Assembly: GCA_023052935.1 (NCBI GenBank) | Contig: CM041298.1 | Coordinates: forward strand, 496,001 to 560,000 | Length of the DNA: 64,000 nucleotides | Direction of reading: 5' to 3' | DNA from: Piezodorus guildinii | Lineage: Eukaryota > Arthropoda > Insecta > Hemiptera > Pentatomidae | Shown: positions 1 through 10,577 of the stretch, in pieces | Numbering within the stretch: position 1 is the stretch's first letter | How the letters are laid out: each line of letters opens with the position of its first letter | Position numbers and translations under genes: made by a program | The notes under the pieces: model-generated | What the model was told of the DNA's origin: nothing | The model's input: only the letters and a program-made list of their open reading frames with translations | Databases searched by the model: none

Positions 1-692
1 TTCACCTAGCAATACCAAATCATCGGCATACCCCAAAACCGGAATCTTGTCACCCATATTTAAGCCTTTCTCGGTACACATCACCTTTTCTATGACATAT
101 TCTAAAGCTATATTAAACAAAACAGGTAAAAGTTAGTCACCCTGTTTCAAACCCGATCGCACTTCAAATCTCTCGGAGTAATTATGACCGATTCTAACTT
201 TATGAAATGTTTCCGACAAACACATCTCTACTAGGTTTACTAACTTTCTAGGTATTCCCTGTTCAATCATGATGTTTTATAGCTTCTGACGGTCTATGGA
301 ATCATAAGCCTTTTTAAAATCGATATAGAGTTGATGGACTACATCGTTGTATTCCAGCTTTTTCTCTAATATTTGACGTAAGGAAAATATTTCATCAATA
401 ATAAGCGATTCTGCCTAAAACCACATTGGTAATCTCCGATAATTTCCTCAGCGTATTCCGTAATTCGGCTAGTTAGTATTGAGGAGAATATTTTATAGCA
501 TACTGGGAGAAGAGAGATCCCACGATAGTTGTTACAATCCGTCCTTGGTCCTTTTTTGTGAATCGGAATAAGTATTGATTCTTTCCATTCTTCTGGCATT
601 TTTTTCATTTTCCCAGATCTTTTTAACTAAAACATGTAATTTGGAAACGCCCGCTCCTCCACACGTCTTGATTAATTCACTCGTAATGATTT
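1..692 (-). pseudogene. Non-LTR retrotransposon reverse transcriptase fragment (RTE-like endonuclease/RT type)
   Basis: Read on the minus strand, this is the finger and palm region of a LINE reverse transcriptase. From the 5' side it shows a WKESILIPIHKKG stretch, then NNYRGISLL, then YQCGFRQNR, then an IDFKKAYDS-like catalytic A box, then the box with GLKQGD, and finally YADDLVLLGE, which ends at the window edge. At least two frame disruptions (near 400 and 605) and an in-frame stop near 135 show it is dead. The rest of the element lies outside the window. It seems to be the same family as the C-terminal pieces at 11335-11875, 17465-18060 and 45118-45865, because the 17.5-kb copy starts with the matching YA-D-LVLLG segment. 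The RT identity is clear; the clade is inferred. Confidence 0.85.
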
Positions 693-791
693 GATTAATA
701 TGATGATGATTTAACTATAATGATATAACTATGATGATATAACTATTTGATTAATATGATGATAATGATAACTTGATTAATTCACACAACA

Positions 792-1090
792 GCAATTTAT
801 TATTAGCTGCCAAATATTTCTTAAGGTCACTTGTGGTGTAGTGTCTAGCAACAGCCTACTATACCGATGGCAGAGGGTTCCAATCCGGTAATGGCACTAG
901 CTTTTTTTTTTTTTTTCAAGGCAATGAAAAATCATTGGTTATAGTGTCCTTCATAGGGGACTTGAAAAGGTGGTCCCAAGCATGTGCGATGTGAGGCGGG
1001 GTGTTTAGCGTGTACCTCACATACCACACTACACTAGACACTACACCACAAGTGACCTTAAGAAATATTTGGCAGCTAATAATAAATTGC
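792..1090. repeat. Perfect 57-bp inverted repeat flanking a SINE C-like body
   Basis: Positions 792-848 and 1034-1090 are exact reverse complements over 57 bp, with a 185-bp spacer. The inner end of the left arm is the tRNA-like head of SINE C (GGTCACTTGTGGTGTAGTG), and the spacer continues with a B-box-like GGGTTCCAATCC, a poly-T run and the GGTGGTCCCAAGC segment of SINE C. The element is therefore a SINE with its own 5' end and flank copied back in inverse orientation, forming a snap-back structure. The perfect match suggests a recent event. Confidence 0.85.
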
Positions 1091-1094
1091 ACCA

Positions 1095-1652
1095 TGGAGA
1101 ACCGATTCTTGTCAGCTACTTCATTCCCAATTGAACCAAATTAAACATTGATCAACTGCTTAAAAATGGTAGGCAGGTGTTCTTCCAATAGAAATGAAGT
1201 AGCTGGTAAGCTTGTAAAAGAAGGTGAGCATCAGAGCAGTCGGACAACCAAATTTCTTACCGTAGAGCTAGGGAGGTTAAAACAAGTTAAGAGGTCAAAA
1301 CATACTCAACTAACGGATTCTCTAACACTAAGTTCCATCAACAAGAGCTGGGCCAAACTCCATCTAGAGGAAGAACGGATACCAATATATTTGCAAAGAT
1401 AAGATGCTGTTGCATGGATCAAAATTATTACCGGCCACTATTACCAAGCGAAGCACCTGTATCGGCTCGGAGTAGTAGAGTCTCCACTTTGCTGCCTTTG
1501 TTAGGCGAATGGTTTGCCTTTGTTATGAGAGAGATGCAGCGCATCTAGAAGTATGCTCCCGATTACAAAAATAAGAGCTGAAACTCCATACAGATTGGAG
1601 TGGTACTGTGTTGTCAGATCCCTTATGGCGGGGATATAAATAATAATAATTA
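1095..1652 (+). pseudogene. LINE 3' end: RNase H C-terminus plus zinc-knuckle-like tail
   Basis: The + strand reads as the end of an I/LOA-type non-LTR retrotransposon ORF2. RNRNEVAGKLVKEG-like residues (the SNRNEVAGKLVKEG stretch near 1184-1225) match the C-terminal GNExADxLAKEG signature of retroelement RNase H. Further on, TGHYYQAKHLYRLG followed by SPLCCLC (about 1425-1500) matches the TGH...HL.RIG...SP.C..C tail seen in insect LINEs. Stop codons at 1400 and 1503 break it. It ends in a short (AAT)n tail at about 1638-1651, typical of a LINE 3' end. Family assignment is by motif only. Confidence 0.65.
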
Positions 1653-1673
1653 AAACTGGATAAACAAAATTGA

Positions 1674-1958
1674 GGGCGTGGTCACCTGTAGCATAGTGGC
1701 TAGCTTAACAGTCTTCTATGCACAAAATCATGGGTTCAAACCCGCAGATGGGCCTAGGTGTTTTATTGGGAGTGAATAATCCTGAATTATGCCGTCCTTT
1801 GGAGGGGAACTAAAAATATGTTCCCAAGCCTTTGCGATGTAAGGTACACGTTAAAGATCCCTATCCTAATTTAACCTAGATAGCTTAAATTAAGGACTCC
1901 CCTGAAGAATTCGATTAGCCACAGTAACTTAAATGGATGATAAATGAATAAACAAATT
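1674..1958 (+). repeat. SINE C copy (tRNA-derived)
   Basis: It has the complete SINE C layout. The tRNA-like head contains a B box (GGGTTCAAACCC), followed by a body with GCCGTCCTTTGGAGGGGA, then TAAAGATCCCTATCCTAAT, and a 3' tail of AAATGAATAAACAAATT. It is diverged from the younger copies at 38 and 62 kb. Confidence 0.8.
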
Positions 1959-1965
1959 AAAAATA

Positions 1966-2296
1966 TCTGTGCGGGAAACATACACGACTTTAACTTACCT
2001 CCATTTTTAAAATCAATGAAAGAATTTTCAAATATAGTTAGAGATAAAAATACGTGAAACTATTAAATAATTAATTAAATTGAATTTATATAGAAACATG
2101 TGTTTTATTAAAAAATCTATTATATTATTATCTAAAATAATCAGTTAGTTTTATCGGCTTTTCTGATTCTGTCTTTTTGCGGGACTTGGTTTTTTGGACT
2201 CAGGGGACCCTAAAATGTGTATTTCCGTTGAAAACCGGAATTCGAAAATTTTCACGATCGCAATACTTTCCCTTCTTATATATGGAAAGTGGAAGT
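1966..2296 (+). mobile_element. Family D element, internally deleted (about 330 bp)
   Basis: It starts at TCTGTGCGGG and carries the ACTTTAACTTACC subterminal motif. The middle is missing: at about 2155 the sequence jumps from the TTAGTTTTATCGG segment to the TTTTTGCGGGACTTGG 3' domain. It ends with the hairpin-type end after CACGATCGCAATACTTTCCC. Both ends are retained although the core is gone, the pattern expected of a non-autonomous element mobilised through its termini. Confidence 0.75.
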
Positions 2297-2540
2297 AAAA
2301 AAGAAAGCTGAAAAATGATATAAATTTCTTACAAAAACTAGTTAAAGGCTCTAGAGTTTCTTGCTTCGGTTCTTCGAGGTTTATTTTTCGGAAAAAAATA
2401 ACATATGTTTTTAGTCTATTTGGCTCCCTAAAACCGTAGTACTTCATTTTCAAACTAGTATGCATATAGAAAGTCTTTGGAAAAAAATAACGGCTAAATT
2501 GATCCCCTTGGCTTCCCTAACGATAATCCTACACATGCAC

Positions 2541-2946
2541 TTGCTGGTGAATCTTCTCTCCACTATGCGGTCGGCTTAAAACGTAACTATATTGGTTGAA
2601 AGGGAGACTAGAAGGAGCGAACGGCCAATGAGATTCATCGAGACAAAGAGCCGTGGGAAAGGAGCCCTCCAGTAAGAAGCATTCCAGGCTGACAAGGAGC
2701 TCTTTCATTGGTCCGATGAAGAGGTTACGTCAGCTGACACGTGGGCCCGGAACTAAAGCTTCTTGATAGAGCCGCTGCCTTCTCAATAACCTCTGCCACT
2801 GCCTTCTCAATAACACAGCCCGCGCTCAATGGAGGCTCGCTATTCTCTTCTCGTCAATAAATCATAACAGCTGTTCTTTAATAGCTCGGCGGAAATAGTT
2901 CCCTCAATCAGTGGCTGATCCACGGAGGTGAAATGGGAATATGATA
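2541..2946. promoter_or_regulatory. GC-rich unique island, candidate regulatory element
   Basis: About 400 bp of clearly higher GC than its surroundings, not shared with any repeat in the window. Visible motifs are CCAAT-type boxes on both strands (GGCCAATGAG near 2626, CATTGGTCC near 2707), a CRE-like TTACGTCAGCTGACACGTG (about 2727) that contains E-boxes CAGCTG and CACGTG, and a near-exact direct repeat of CTGCCTTCTCAATAAC. No open frame is convincing. An enhancer, promoter or 5' exon of dpp or another gene is an inference. Confidence 0.4.
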
Positions 2947-2952
2947 AATCTA

Positions 2953-4770
2953 TTGGGTTGTCCAAAGAGTTCATAGACATTTTAAAAATAAAATTTACCT
3001 TTTATTTTTTCTACTAAAAATGAATCACAAAGGTAATGTTTATTTATATGCCTTTAATCCTCATGGAATTAACTATGTTTACACACTGCATTCGTCTTTA
3101 TTAAGGCTCAGTAGTGTAGTTGATAGCAAACCAATATGAGTGATGGTTTAGGTCATTTTCGGTATATTATGCTGTTCTTTTTTAAAAAAAGAAAAAAAAA
3201 AGCAGCCCAAACTGCAAGAAAGATGCGTGCCTTGTATGGCAGCGATTAAATTGCTGATAGCACGATTCAGAAGTGGTTTCGATCAGGATATGTCATTTTG
3301 GAAGCCCAACCCCGGGCTGGCCGGAGTTCAGCTCTTGACATCGAGGATATTATGACGGTCGTCGCTAACATTCCACGAATTACTGTCCGTGAGATAGCTG
3401 CGGAGTTAAGAGCCTGCAAATCGACCGGTTTTGATCATCTAAAGAAGGCCGGGTATGACTGGCGTTACGACGTTTGAGTTCACCATAAGCTCAGTGAAAG
3501 GAACCTTATTGAAATGATTTCATGTTGTGATATGCTGCTGACAAAAAATGTGGAGGATCCATTTTTGAAACGAGTGGTTAATGATGACGAAAAATTGATT
3601 CTCTAAATCAACACCAGCTGAAAAAAAATCTTGGGGGTTGCCTTAAACAATGTCGCTCGCAACACCCAAGGACAGTTGGATCCGAGAAAGGTGATGCTCA
3701 GTATTTGGTGGGATTGGAAGGGACTCATACATTTTGAGCTCCTTACACAAAATCAAACTATAAATACGGATTTTTAGTGCGACCAGTTAGATCGATTGAA
3801 AGCAGCTATTAAAGAGATACGGCCAGAGTTGGCAAATCAGAAAGGAGTGCTATTCCACCAAGACAACACTAGGTTCCATGTGTCTTTAAGTACTCGGTAA
3901 AAGTTATTAAGGTTCAGATGGGAGGTTTTACCTCACCCGCCGTACTCTCCTGACATTGCTCCTTCGGATTTCCATCTTTTCCGTTTCCTCAAAAATTATT
4001 GGGTTGTATCACACGAAATGTCCGTTTTCAAGGTAAAGGATTTTTATTAAAACTACGATATGAAAACAAGATAATTTTATTCGAAGTATTTACCTCCTTT
4101 TTCTACACATTTTTCCCAACGTGACACCAACTTTTTTATCCCCGACTGAAAAACTCTGAGCTTTGAAGTGAAACAAAATCTGAAAACGCATTTTTCACTT
4201 GATAATCATTTTCAAAAAGTTTTTTTTGACGAAGTTGTCTAAATTCCTGAATATATGGTAATCTGTTGGAGACAAGTCGGGAGAATATGGTGGGTGTGGA
4301 AGAACTTCGTAGCCCAGTTCTTTCAATTTTTGCACGGTATGTTTTGAAACATGGGGTCTAGCGTGGTCACGAGGTACCCATGTATCGAGCTTTTTCGCGT
4401 GTTTCCATGTTCATATTAGGTATACTGAAAAATGGGTAATTGATTGGGAAGGCAATGTTCATAATACAAAGGTAGAGGATTAGTAACTGTTTACTTTAAA
4501 TATGTAAACATTCGGAAGAAAACAACAGAGACCTGCAAAATCCTTTATATATTTCAGAAACTATAAAAACATTTCATGTGAATCAACCCAATATCTGCAA
4601 GGGGAATCCTACTCTTCAGAAGATTAAGACAAAACGGAACTTTTATTGTTCTTGAGGAGTAAGGAGAGTGATTTTTGGGAAAAAAAGATAATGGACCTTC
4701 CGAGCTGTTGGGAAATGGTAATCGCTAACGGTGGAAACTATTTGTAGATTAAATAAAGAAATTTTGGTTG
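2953..4770 (+). pseudogene. Mariner transposase pseudogene (SETMAR-like), interrupted
   Basis: After a TA and the end TTGGGTTGTCCAAAGAG, a degenerate mariner transposase frame runs from ATG 3136. Recognisable in order are an N-terminal helix-turn-helix (AAQTARKMRALYGSD, then STIQKWFRSG), ITVREIAAEL, VVNDDEKLIL (first catalytic Asp region, near 3572), the WWDWKG-type stretch read as WWDWKGLIHFELL, the second Asp box read as FHQDNTRFHVS (near 3852), and the third box HPPYSPDIAPSDFHLF (near 3936). The C-terminus resumes at 4594 (DLPSCWEMVIANGGNYL, near 4690-4754) after a 596-bp second mariner derivative. Many stops and frameshifts make it inactive. I cannot find the matching 3' terminal repeat. 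Confidence 0.85.
3997..4595 (-). mobile_element. Mariner B deletion derivative nested in mariner A
   Basis: It is bounded by TA dinucleotides and terminal inverted repeats: TTGGGTTGTATCACACGAAA on the left and the complementary ATTTCATGTGAATCAACCCAA on the right (4574-4593). The minus strand retains only the first codons (NMETR) and the C-terminal part (KELGYEVLPHPPYSPDLSP region) of a mariner transposase. The catalytic middle is gone. It interrupts the older mariner exactly within its C-terminal coding part. This internally deleted copy could only have moved with transposase supplied in trans. Confidence 0.85.
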
Positions 4771-4799
4771 TTCATCCATTTCTCTACAAACTATGATGG

Positions 4800-4965
4800 G
4801 TCCTTAGTTCAGTACATCTGGTACAGAGATTCGTTAAGTTTCTATGTCAACGGCAGTGCAAGGAGGTAATAGGTCTGAATCATACTCAAATTTTAAATAA
4901 AATAATAAGTAAATACCCTGCCACAGGAGAGTTTTGTACGCAGGACTCGAAGGTGGATTTTATAC
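4800..4965 (-). repeat. Degenerate SINE B copy
   Basis: The segment beginning TTAGTTCAGTACATCTGG and continuing through the GTGCAAGGAGGTAATAGG part parallels the SINE B 3' domain at 35308-35610. It ends in a decayed B-box region (GCAGGACTCGAAGGTGG). It is highly diverged, so the boundaries are rough. Confidence 0.5.
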
Positions 4966-5080
4966 TTCGTGACTAAAATGGTCAGAATTAAATTGAATGG
5001 TCTTGTAGTTGTAAATTGAAAGAGGAATGTTATGATCAGTAGTCAAAACAAGTGTCGGAGCTAAAATATGGCCGTCACAA

Positions 5081-5965
5081 AACCTGTACCTCTACAACCC
5101 ACGAAGGTTTTGGGCTAAGTACATATAGAGATTGGTACTGTTTATAGGAGTAACAGTGCTCTGCAAGGAGGTGACTATGCATTGATCACGCTCAGCCGTC
5201 AGGTATTTACGTTAATTATTAGGTACCTAATTAACAGTGGCTGGATGTGACCAAGGTCTGCCTATCTCAGTGGGTTAGGGTTAGGGTATTGGAATAGATG
5301 CTTAACCTCTTGGTTATTAGCACCAAGACAACTACATATGGTCCACCAACTTTTTCATCAAAATCAGCTGACCAGAAGTGGTACTTTATACCATACATTT
5401 TGCACCTTTTTAAGATTTTCTCAAAAACGGATCTAACAATATTTGATTAAACTCGCTTTATCAATGTAAAATTTAGAAAAAAATAAATAAAACCTGTACC
5501 ACTACAACCCATGAAGAGTCTTGGGCTCAGTACATATAGAGATTGGTACTGTTTATAGGAGTAACAGTGCTCTGCAAGGAGGTGACTATGCATTGATCAC
5601 GCTCAGCCGTCAGGTATTTACGTTAATTATTAGGTACCTAATTAACAGTGGTGGATGTGACCAAGGTCTGCCTATCTCAGTGGGTTAGGGTTAGGGTATT
5701 GGAATAGATGCTTAACCTCTTGGTTATTAGCACCAAGACAACTACATATGGTCCACCAACTTTTTCATCAAAATCAGCTGACCAGAAGTGGTACTTTATA
5801 CCATACATTTTGCACCTTTTTAAGATTTTCTCAAAAACGGATCTAACAATATTTGATTAAACTCGCTTTATCAATGTAAAATTTAGAAAAAAATAAATAA
5901 AACCTGTACCACTACAACCCATGAAGAGTCTTGGGCTCAGTACATATAGAGATTCGTAACTGTTT
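5081..5965. repeat. 410-bp direct tandem duplication (about 2.15 units)
   Basis: AACCTGTACC starts units at 5081, 5491 and 5901, a constant 410-bp period. Units 1 and 2 are nearly identical, with small differences at the left end and one CTG/TG change near 5230. The third is cut off at about 5965. Each unit joins a SINE B 3' domain (TACATATAGAGATTGGTACTG ... CACGCTCAGCCGTCAGG) to a core piece of family D (CTTTTTCATCAAAATCAGC ... AAACTCGCTTTATC). Near identity indicates recent unequal exchange or replication slippage. Confidence 0.9.
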
Positions 5966-5992
5966 ATAGGCCAACGGCACACAATGGTGCCG

Positions 5993-6455
5993 AATTAGGG
6001 ATTGCAATCCGAAAAACCGGATCCGGTAATCCGACGGATCCGGCATCATTATACGTTAACCGGATCCGATTATAGCAATTTTTGGCCAAAAATAGTAAAG
6101 TTTAATAAAAAAACTGGTTACATTTGGTGTACATGTATGGTGGTGTCGTTCGACGCCAAATTACATCACTTCATCAGTTCAGTCCAGCATCATTCGTTCG
6201 TTTTTCACGAGACAATACATGTGCTTTTGTTTTGTCGGTGCTTCACCTAAATGCAAGTTAACAGACATTATTATCTTGGATATACGCGAGCTATAGCATC
6301 CTATATGTTGGCTGTAGAGGAACTTCTGAAACAACTCTAACTTTTTTTTAAGAGAAATTGCTCACTCAAGTACTGACTCATTCAAGTGTACTGAATTATA
6401 TGATAAACTGCTTACAAATCTATTGAAATCTAGGAAGACTGAGCTACGTTACTGC
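5993..6455 (+). mobile_element. Family E repeat, internally deleted copy
   Basis: It begins TTAGGGATTGCAATCCG and includes palindromic CCGGATCCGG stretches. It runs through sequences also present in reverse at 20560-22100 (for example CATCATTCGTTCG, GAAATTGCTCACTCA and GAGCTACGTTACTGCTC at the far end). Compared with that 1.5-kb copy, about 1 kb of the middle is missing. The GATTGCAATCCG-type end resembles hAT transposon termini, but no transposase or matching inverted terminus was seen. Confidence 0.55.
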
Positions 6456-6904
6456 TCACGTCTTTCTATACTTCACTTTCTCAGATAGCTCAATTAATTT
6501 ATTAAGTTACTTTAATTATAAATTAATTTATAAAATCCTATATAATTATCCTTGCGTAATTAACTCAGATGGGAATTGTGATAACAATAATTTTAAATTA
6601 TTTGAGAATGCTAGAATTACAAAAAACTCTTATATTAATGATGGGCACAATCATATTTTGATGAATGGCATAATTATCACAATAATGAGTTTGTAATATG
6701 AGTATAAATCTTTAAATTTCTCTACTGACAATATTTGTGTTTTAAATAGTACGTAAGTACTAATAACTGTAGTATATATTATCAAAAATCAATTTGGATT
6801 TTGGAAAAAGGGTGGTAGAAAACAAAAAGTCTTTATTTTCAGCAAATTGTAATCAATAGCCGACTGTTTTAATAGCCATTAAAATTTTACTAGTTACCTA
6901 AACT
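6456..6904. other. AT-rich stretch, nothing recognised
   Basis: Low-complexity AT-rich DNA without an open frame, repeat end or motif that I can assign. Confidence 0.5.
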
Positions 6905-7624
6905 ACTAAACTTTAATTTTTTTATTTGACAACTATACGCCCGAGACGTGACAAAACTTTTTTCATCAAAATGAGCTGACCAGAAGAGCCACTTTATACC
7001 ATGCATTTTGCACCTTTTATCGATTGTCTCGAAAATGGTTCCGACGATTTTGATTAAACTCGCTATATCGATGTAAATTTTAATGGGGTTTAATATCATG
7101 TAGGTTTTATTCTGATTAAAATGGTCTGACAGGGCTTAAATGCCGATATTTTGAATTTTCTTCCCCTAAAGTACCTTTAATTTTGTAGATTCAATAAAAA
7201 TAACTATATTATCTTGTTAACGCTGATGAAAAACAGGTAAATATATAAATTGAATAAATTCGATACCCAACTAAAGGAGAAAACAGAAAAAATATTTTTT
7301 TAATGCAATTTTTCGTTTTTGAACATAAGAGCAGTAATATACATGTATGATATACCGTTGGAAAGCTGAAGATTTTAGAAAATTATTATCTCATTCACAA
7401 GCTTTTAAAAGTTATTAGAGAGTGATGAACTGAACATAAAACTAACTGAATATTTTAGATAATAATATAATAGATTTTTTAATAAAACACGTGTTTATAT
7501 ATAAATTCAATTTAATTAATTCCTTAATAGTGTCACGTATTTTTATCTCCAACTGTTTTTGTAAAATTCTTTCATTGATTTTAAAAATGGAGGTAAGTGA
7601 AAGTCGAATGTTGCTCGCACCAGA
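6905..7624 (-). mobile_element. Family D element, 3' end missing
   Basis: The minus strand runs from TCTGGTGCGAGCAACATTCG (ends 7624) through the full core up to the ACGCCCGAGACGTGACAAAA segment. The microsatellite and 3' hairpin domain are absent. The small open frames in it are chance openings in repeat DNA. Confidence 0.8.
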
Positions 7625-8163
7625 TTTTTTAAATTAACTTAAAACTGTTGTAAGTAAAAGTTAAAATATACAGATAAAACAATTAAATGAATTTAATTTT
7701 GCATTGTTTCCCTTTAGTAGAACCTGGTTTGAGAACGGAGTTTGAGTCTAGTGTATGAATTTCCTATGAGCAATTTGAAAAGGACGCAGTTTATAAATAT
7801 TGCTCTGGTACAGAGGTCAGCAGGAAGGAACTGTTATAAAAAAAAAAATAAAAATAACGTTATGAAGGAAAAATAATTGGGTTCTAAGAATAAATGGGCA
7901 GTGAATGATTAAAGAATGGAAAGATATAATTCTAAAATAGAGACAGCAGATGTGGCTTCCTCCTCGGAGATATGTCCCTTCCTTTGATAGCCTATCTGCA
8001 CCGGGTTCTTTGGACTCGTGTCCTTTCATGTTTGAATACAAAACAGAATTCCGGTACGTCCATAAGACCACTTTTACTAATTAATTTACTAGAAATGAAT
8101 TTAATACGTTCAAATTTTGCAGCAAAAGTGATCATAAATGTTTCGTTAAAAAAAATTCAATAT
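7625..8163. other. Unassigned sequence between repeats
   Basis: No coding or repeat signature recognised. A 120-codon frame that starts here at 7972 runs on into the SINE at 8178 and lacks any recognisable domain, so I did not call it. Confidence 0.4.
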
Positions 8164-8177
8164 AGTTCGCATGTCAC

Positions 8178-8486
8178 TCCTTCTTCTTCTTCCAGTGGCG
8201 CGACAGGCCGTGTATGCCCTGGGCCTCACGGTGTAAACTCCTGCGAGTTTACACTCACGTTTCACGATGTCATTTTTAGTGTAGGGTCATCACTCCCTAC
8301 AACTAATTTTGTGAGTGGCCCACCCTTTGGCTGACGGGTCTCACATACCCGAGGGAGAGGTTGTGAGTGAAAGTGAATCCACATTTTTTTTACAACCTTA
8401 TAAAAGCCCCGCCGGGACTGGGATTCGAACTCAGAACCTGTAGCATGAGAGACTAGCGCGCTAGCCACTCAGCCACGGACTCCCCA
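8178..8486 (-). repeat. SINE A copy with 14-bp target-site duplication
   Basis: Read on the minus strand, it has a tRNA-like head with A box (GTGGCTGAGTGGCTAGCG) and B box (GAGTTCGAATCCC). A body of about 200 bp with CTGTCGCGCCACTGGAAG follows, then a (GAA)n tail. The exact 14-bp duplication AGTTCGCATGTCAC flanks it at 8164-8177 and 8487-8500, proving insertion by target-primed reverse transcription or a similar route. The head resembles tRNA-Ser/Leu-type sequences but is not a functional tRNA. Confidence 0.92.
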
Positions 8487-8519
8487 AGTTCGCATGTCAC
8501 ACATCTGGGAAAATAATAT

Positions 8520-9331
8520 AATTTACAAACGAAAAGTCGTAGGAACCTGAAATTTCATATTTAGGACAAATATACGCCCCAGATGTTACAGAAACATTTT
8601 CATCAAAAACAGCTTACAAGAGCCACTTTACACTTTTACGATTTTGATTAAACACGCTATTTCGATTTGGGGTTTAATATCATGCAGATTTCATTCTGAT
8701 TAAAATAGTCTGACAAGGATTAAATGCCAATATTTTAAATTTTCTTCTTCTTAAGTACCTTTAATTCTGAAGATTCTATAAAAATAACTATATCATCTTG
8801 TTAGCATTGATAATTAAATGCTAAATATGCAAGTTGTGCGGATTTGATAAACAACTGAAAGAGAAAAGTGCAAAAATATTGTTGTATGCAATTTTTGCAA
8901 CTAGAATAGTTATATAGACGGGATCACTTGTAGCTGGGTGGCTAGCGTAACAGCCTCCCATGCTAAAGGTCACGGGTTCAAACTTGCAGATGGTCCTAGG
9001 ATTTTTTAATGGGAGTAAAAAATCCTTAGTTACGCCGTCCTTCGGAGGGGACGTTAAAAGGTGGTCCCGAGCCTGTGCGATGTCAGGTACTCGTTAAAGA
9101 TCCCTATCCTAATAAAACCTGGATAGGCAAAATTTAGGACTCCCACTGTAGCATTGTCCGATTAGCCATAGTAGCTTAAAGTGACGTTAAATAAATAAAC
9201 AAACAAGTTTATATAGATGTAGAATATATCGTTGGATAGCTAAGGATTTTAGAAAATATAATATACGGAATTGTAAAGGGTAATGGAGAGCGATAAAGCC
9301 GATAAAACTAACTGATTGTTATAGATAAAAA
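8520..9331 (-). mobile_element. Family D element (old copy), split by a SINE and cut by another D copy
   Basis: Core family D sequence in minus orientation runs from the AAATTTCATATTTAGGAC part at about 8550 to 8918. It is interrupted by the SINE at 8919-9208 and resumes to 9331, where the next family D copy starts in plus orientation. The layering gives relative ages: this copy first, then the SINE and the second D. Confidence 0.8.
8919..9208 (+). repeat. SINE C copy with 9-bp target duplication
   Basis: Complete SINE C: tRNA-like head with B box (CGGGTTCAAACTTGC), conserved body, and a TAAATAAATAAACAAACAA tail. TTATATAGA is duplicated at 8910-8918 and 9209-9217. It sits inside a family D element. 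Confidence 0.9.
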
Positions 9332-10210
9332 TCGGGTGCGGGCTACACACGACTTTCACTTACCTCCGTTTTATAAATCGATTAAAAAATTTTCAAATAC
9401 AGTTACAGATAAAAATTATTAAAACTATTAAGGAATTAATTAAATGGGATTTCTATAGAAACATGTGTATTATAAAAAAATCGATTATATTATTTTCTAA
9501 AATAATCAGTTAGTTTTATCAAGCCTTTATGTATTATATAATATTTTGTTCTAAAATCTTTGGCTATATCATACATGTATATTACTGTTCTTATGCTCAA
9601 AAACAAAAAATTGCATTACATTTTTTTTTTTCATTTTTCTCCTTTAGTTGTTTTTTAAATTCGCACAACTTATATACTTAGCTGTTATTCATCAATGCTA
9701 ACAAGATAATTTGGTTATTTTTATTGAACCTACAAAATTAAAGGTACTTTAGGGGAAGAAAATTCAAAATATCGGCATTTAAGCCATGTCACACCATTTT
9801 AATCATAATGAAAACTACATGATATTAAAGCTTATTTAATTTTACATCGATATAGCGAGTTTAATCAAAATCGTCGAAACCGTTTTTGAGAAAATGGAAA
9901 AAAGGTGCAAAATGCATGGTATAAAGTGGCTCTTCTGGTAAGCTCGTTTTAATGAAAAAGATTTTGTAACGTCTCGGGCGTATATTTGTCTTAAATATGA
10001 AATTTCAGTTTCATAGGACTTACCGTTTCCACCCGGGAGTTACCACACACACACACACCAGACCTTTATGCGGGACTTGGTTATTTGGACTCAGGGGACC
10101 ATAAAACGTATATGTCCGTCGAAAACTGGAATTCGAAAATTTTCACGATCGCAATACTTCCCCTTACTATATATAGTAAGTATATATACTATATATAATA
10201 AGTAGAAATG
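9332..10210 (+). mobile_element. Family D element, near full length
   Basis: About 880 bp from TCGGGTGCGGGCTACACACG to a 3' palindromic end (CTTACTATATATAGTAAG). Order of parts: 5' terminus, ACTTTCACTTACC motif, AT-rich core, the ATCGATATAGCGAGTTTAATC segment, CTCGGGCGTATATTTG, a short (CA)n run at about 10048-10062, the CGGGACTTGGTTATTTGGAC segment, CACGATCGCAATAC, and the hairpin. No long coding frame. Confidence 0.88.
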
Positions 10211-10428
10211 TAATACGTTATTAAAGAAAACACATGTTCTCTAAATATATTTAAAAATTCTTAAATTGTTTTTAACAATAACGGAAGTAATTGAAAGTTG
10301 AGTGTGGCCCGCACCGGATTTTTTCCTTACATTTGAAGCTTGTTAAATAAATTCTTAAAAAATATATGTCACTGTTTTAAAATAGATAACTGGTGGGAGT
10401 GAAGTAAAAAAGAACCCGAATAATGACC

Positions 10429-10577
10429 TTTAACGAGTACCTGACATTGTACAAGTGAGTCCTTACCGAAGGATGGCATAACTGAGGATTTTCTAAAAAT
10501 CGTATAGCCATCTGCCGAGTTTGAACAGGCTAAGGCATAGAAGGCTATTATGCTAGTCACTACACCACAGATGACCT
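10429..10577 (-). repeat. SINE C fragment
   Basis: It contains TTTAACGAGTACCTGACAT, CCGAAGGATGGCATAACT and a decayed head (GAGTTTGAACAGGCTAAGGC, ending near CCACAGATGACCT). The 3' tail region is absent. Confidence 0.75.

Noticed and set aside
5265..5282. Telomere-like GGGTTAGGGTTAGGG
   Set aside because: Only two units, within a duplicated segment far from any array; insect telomeres normally use TTAGG. Chance is sufficient.
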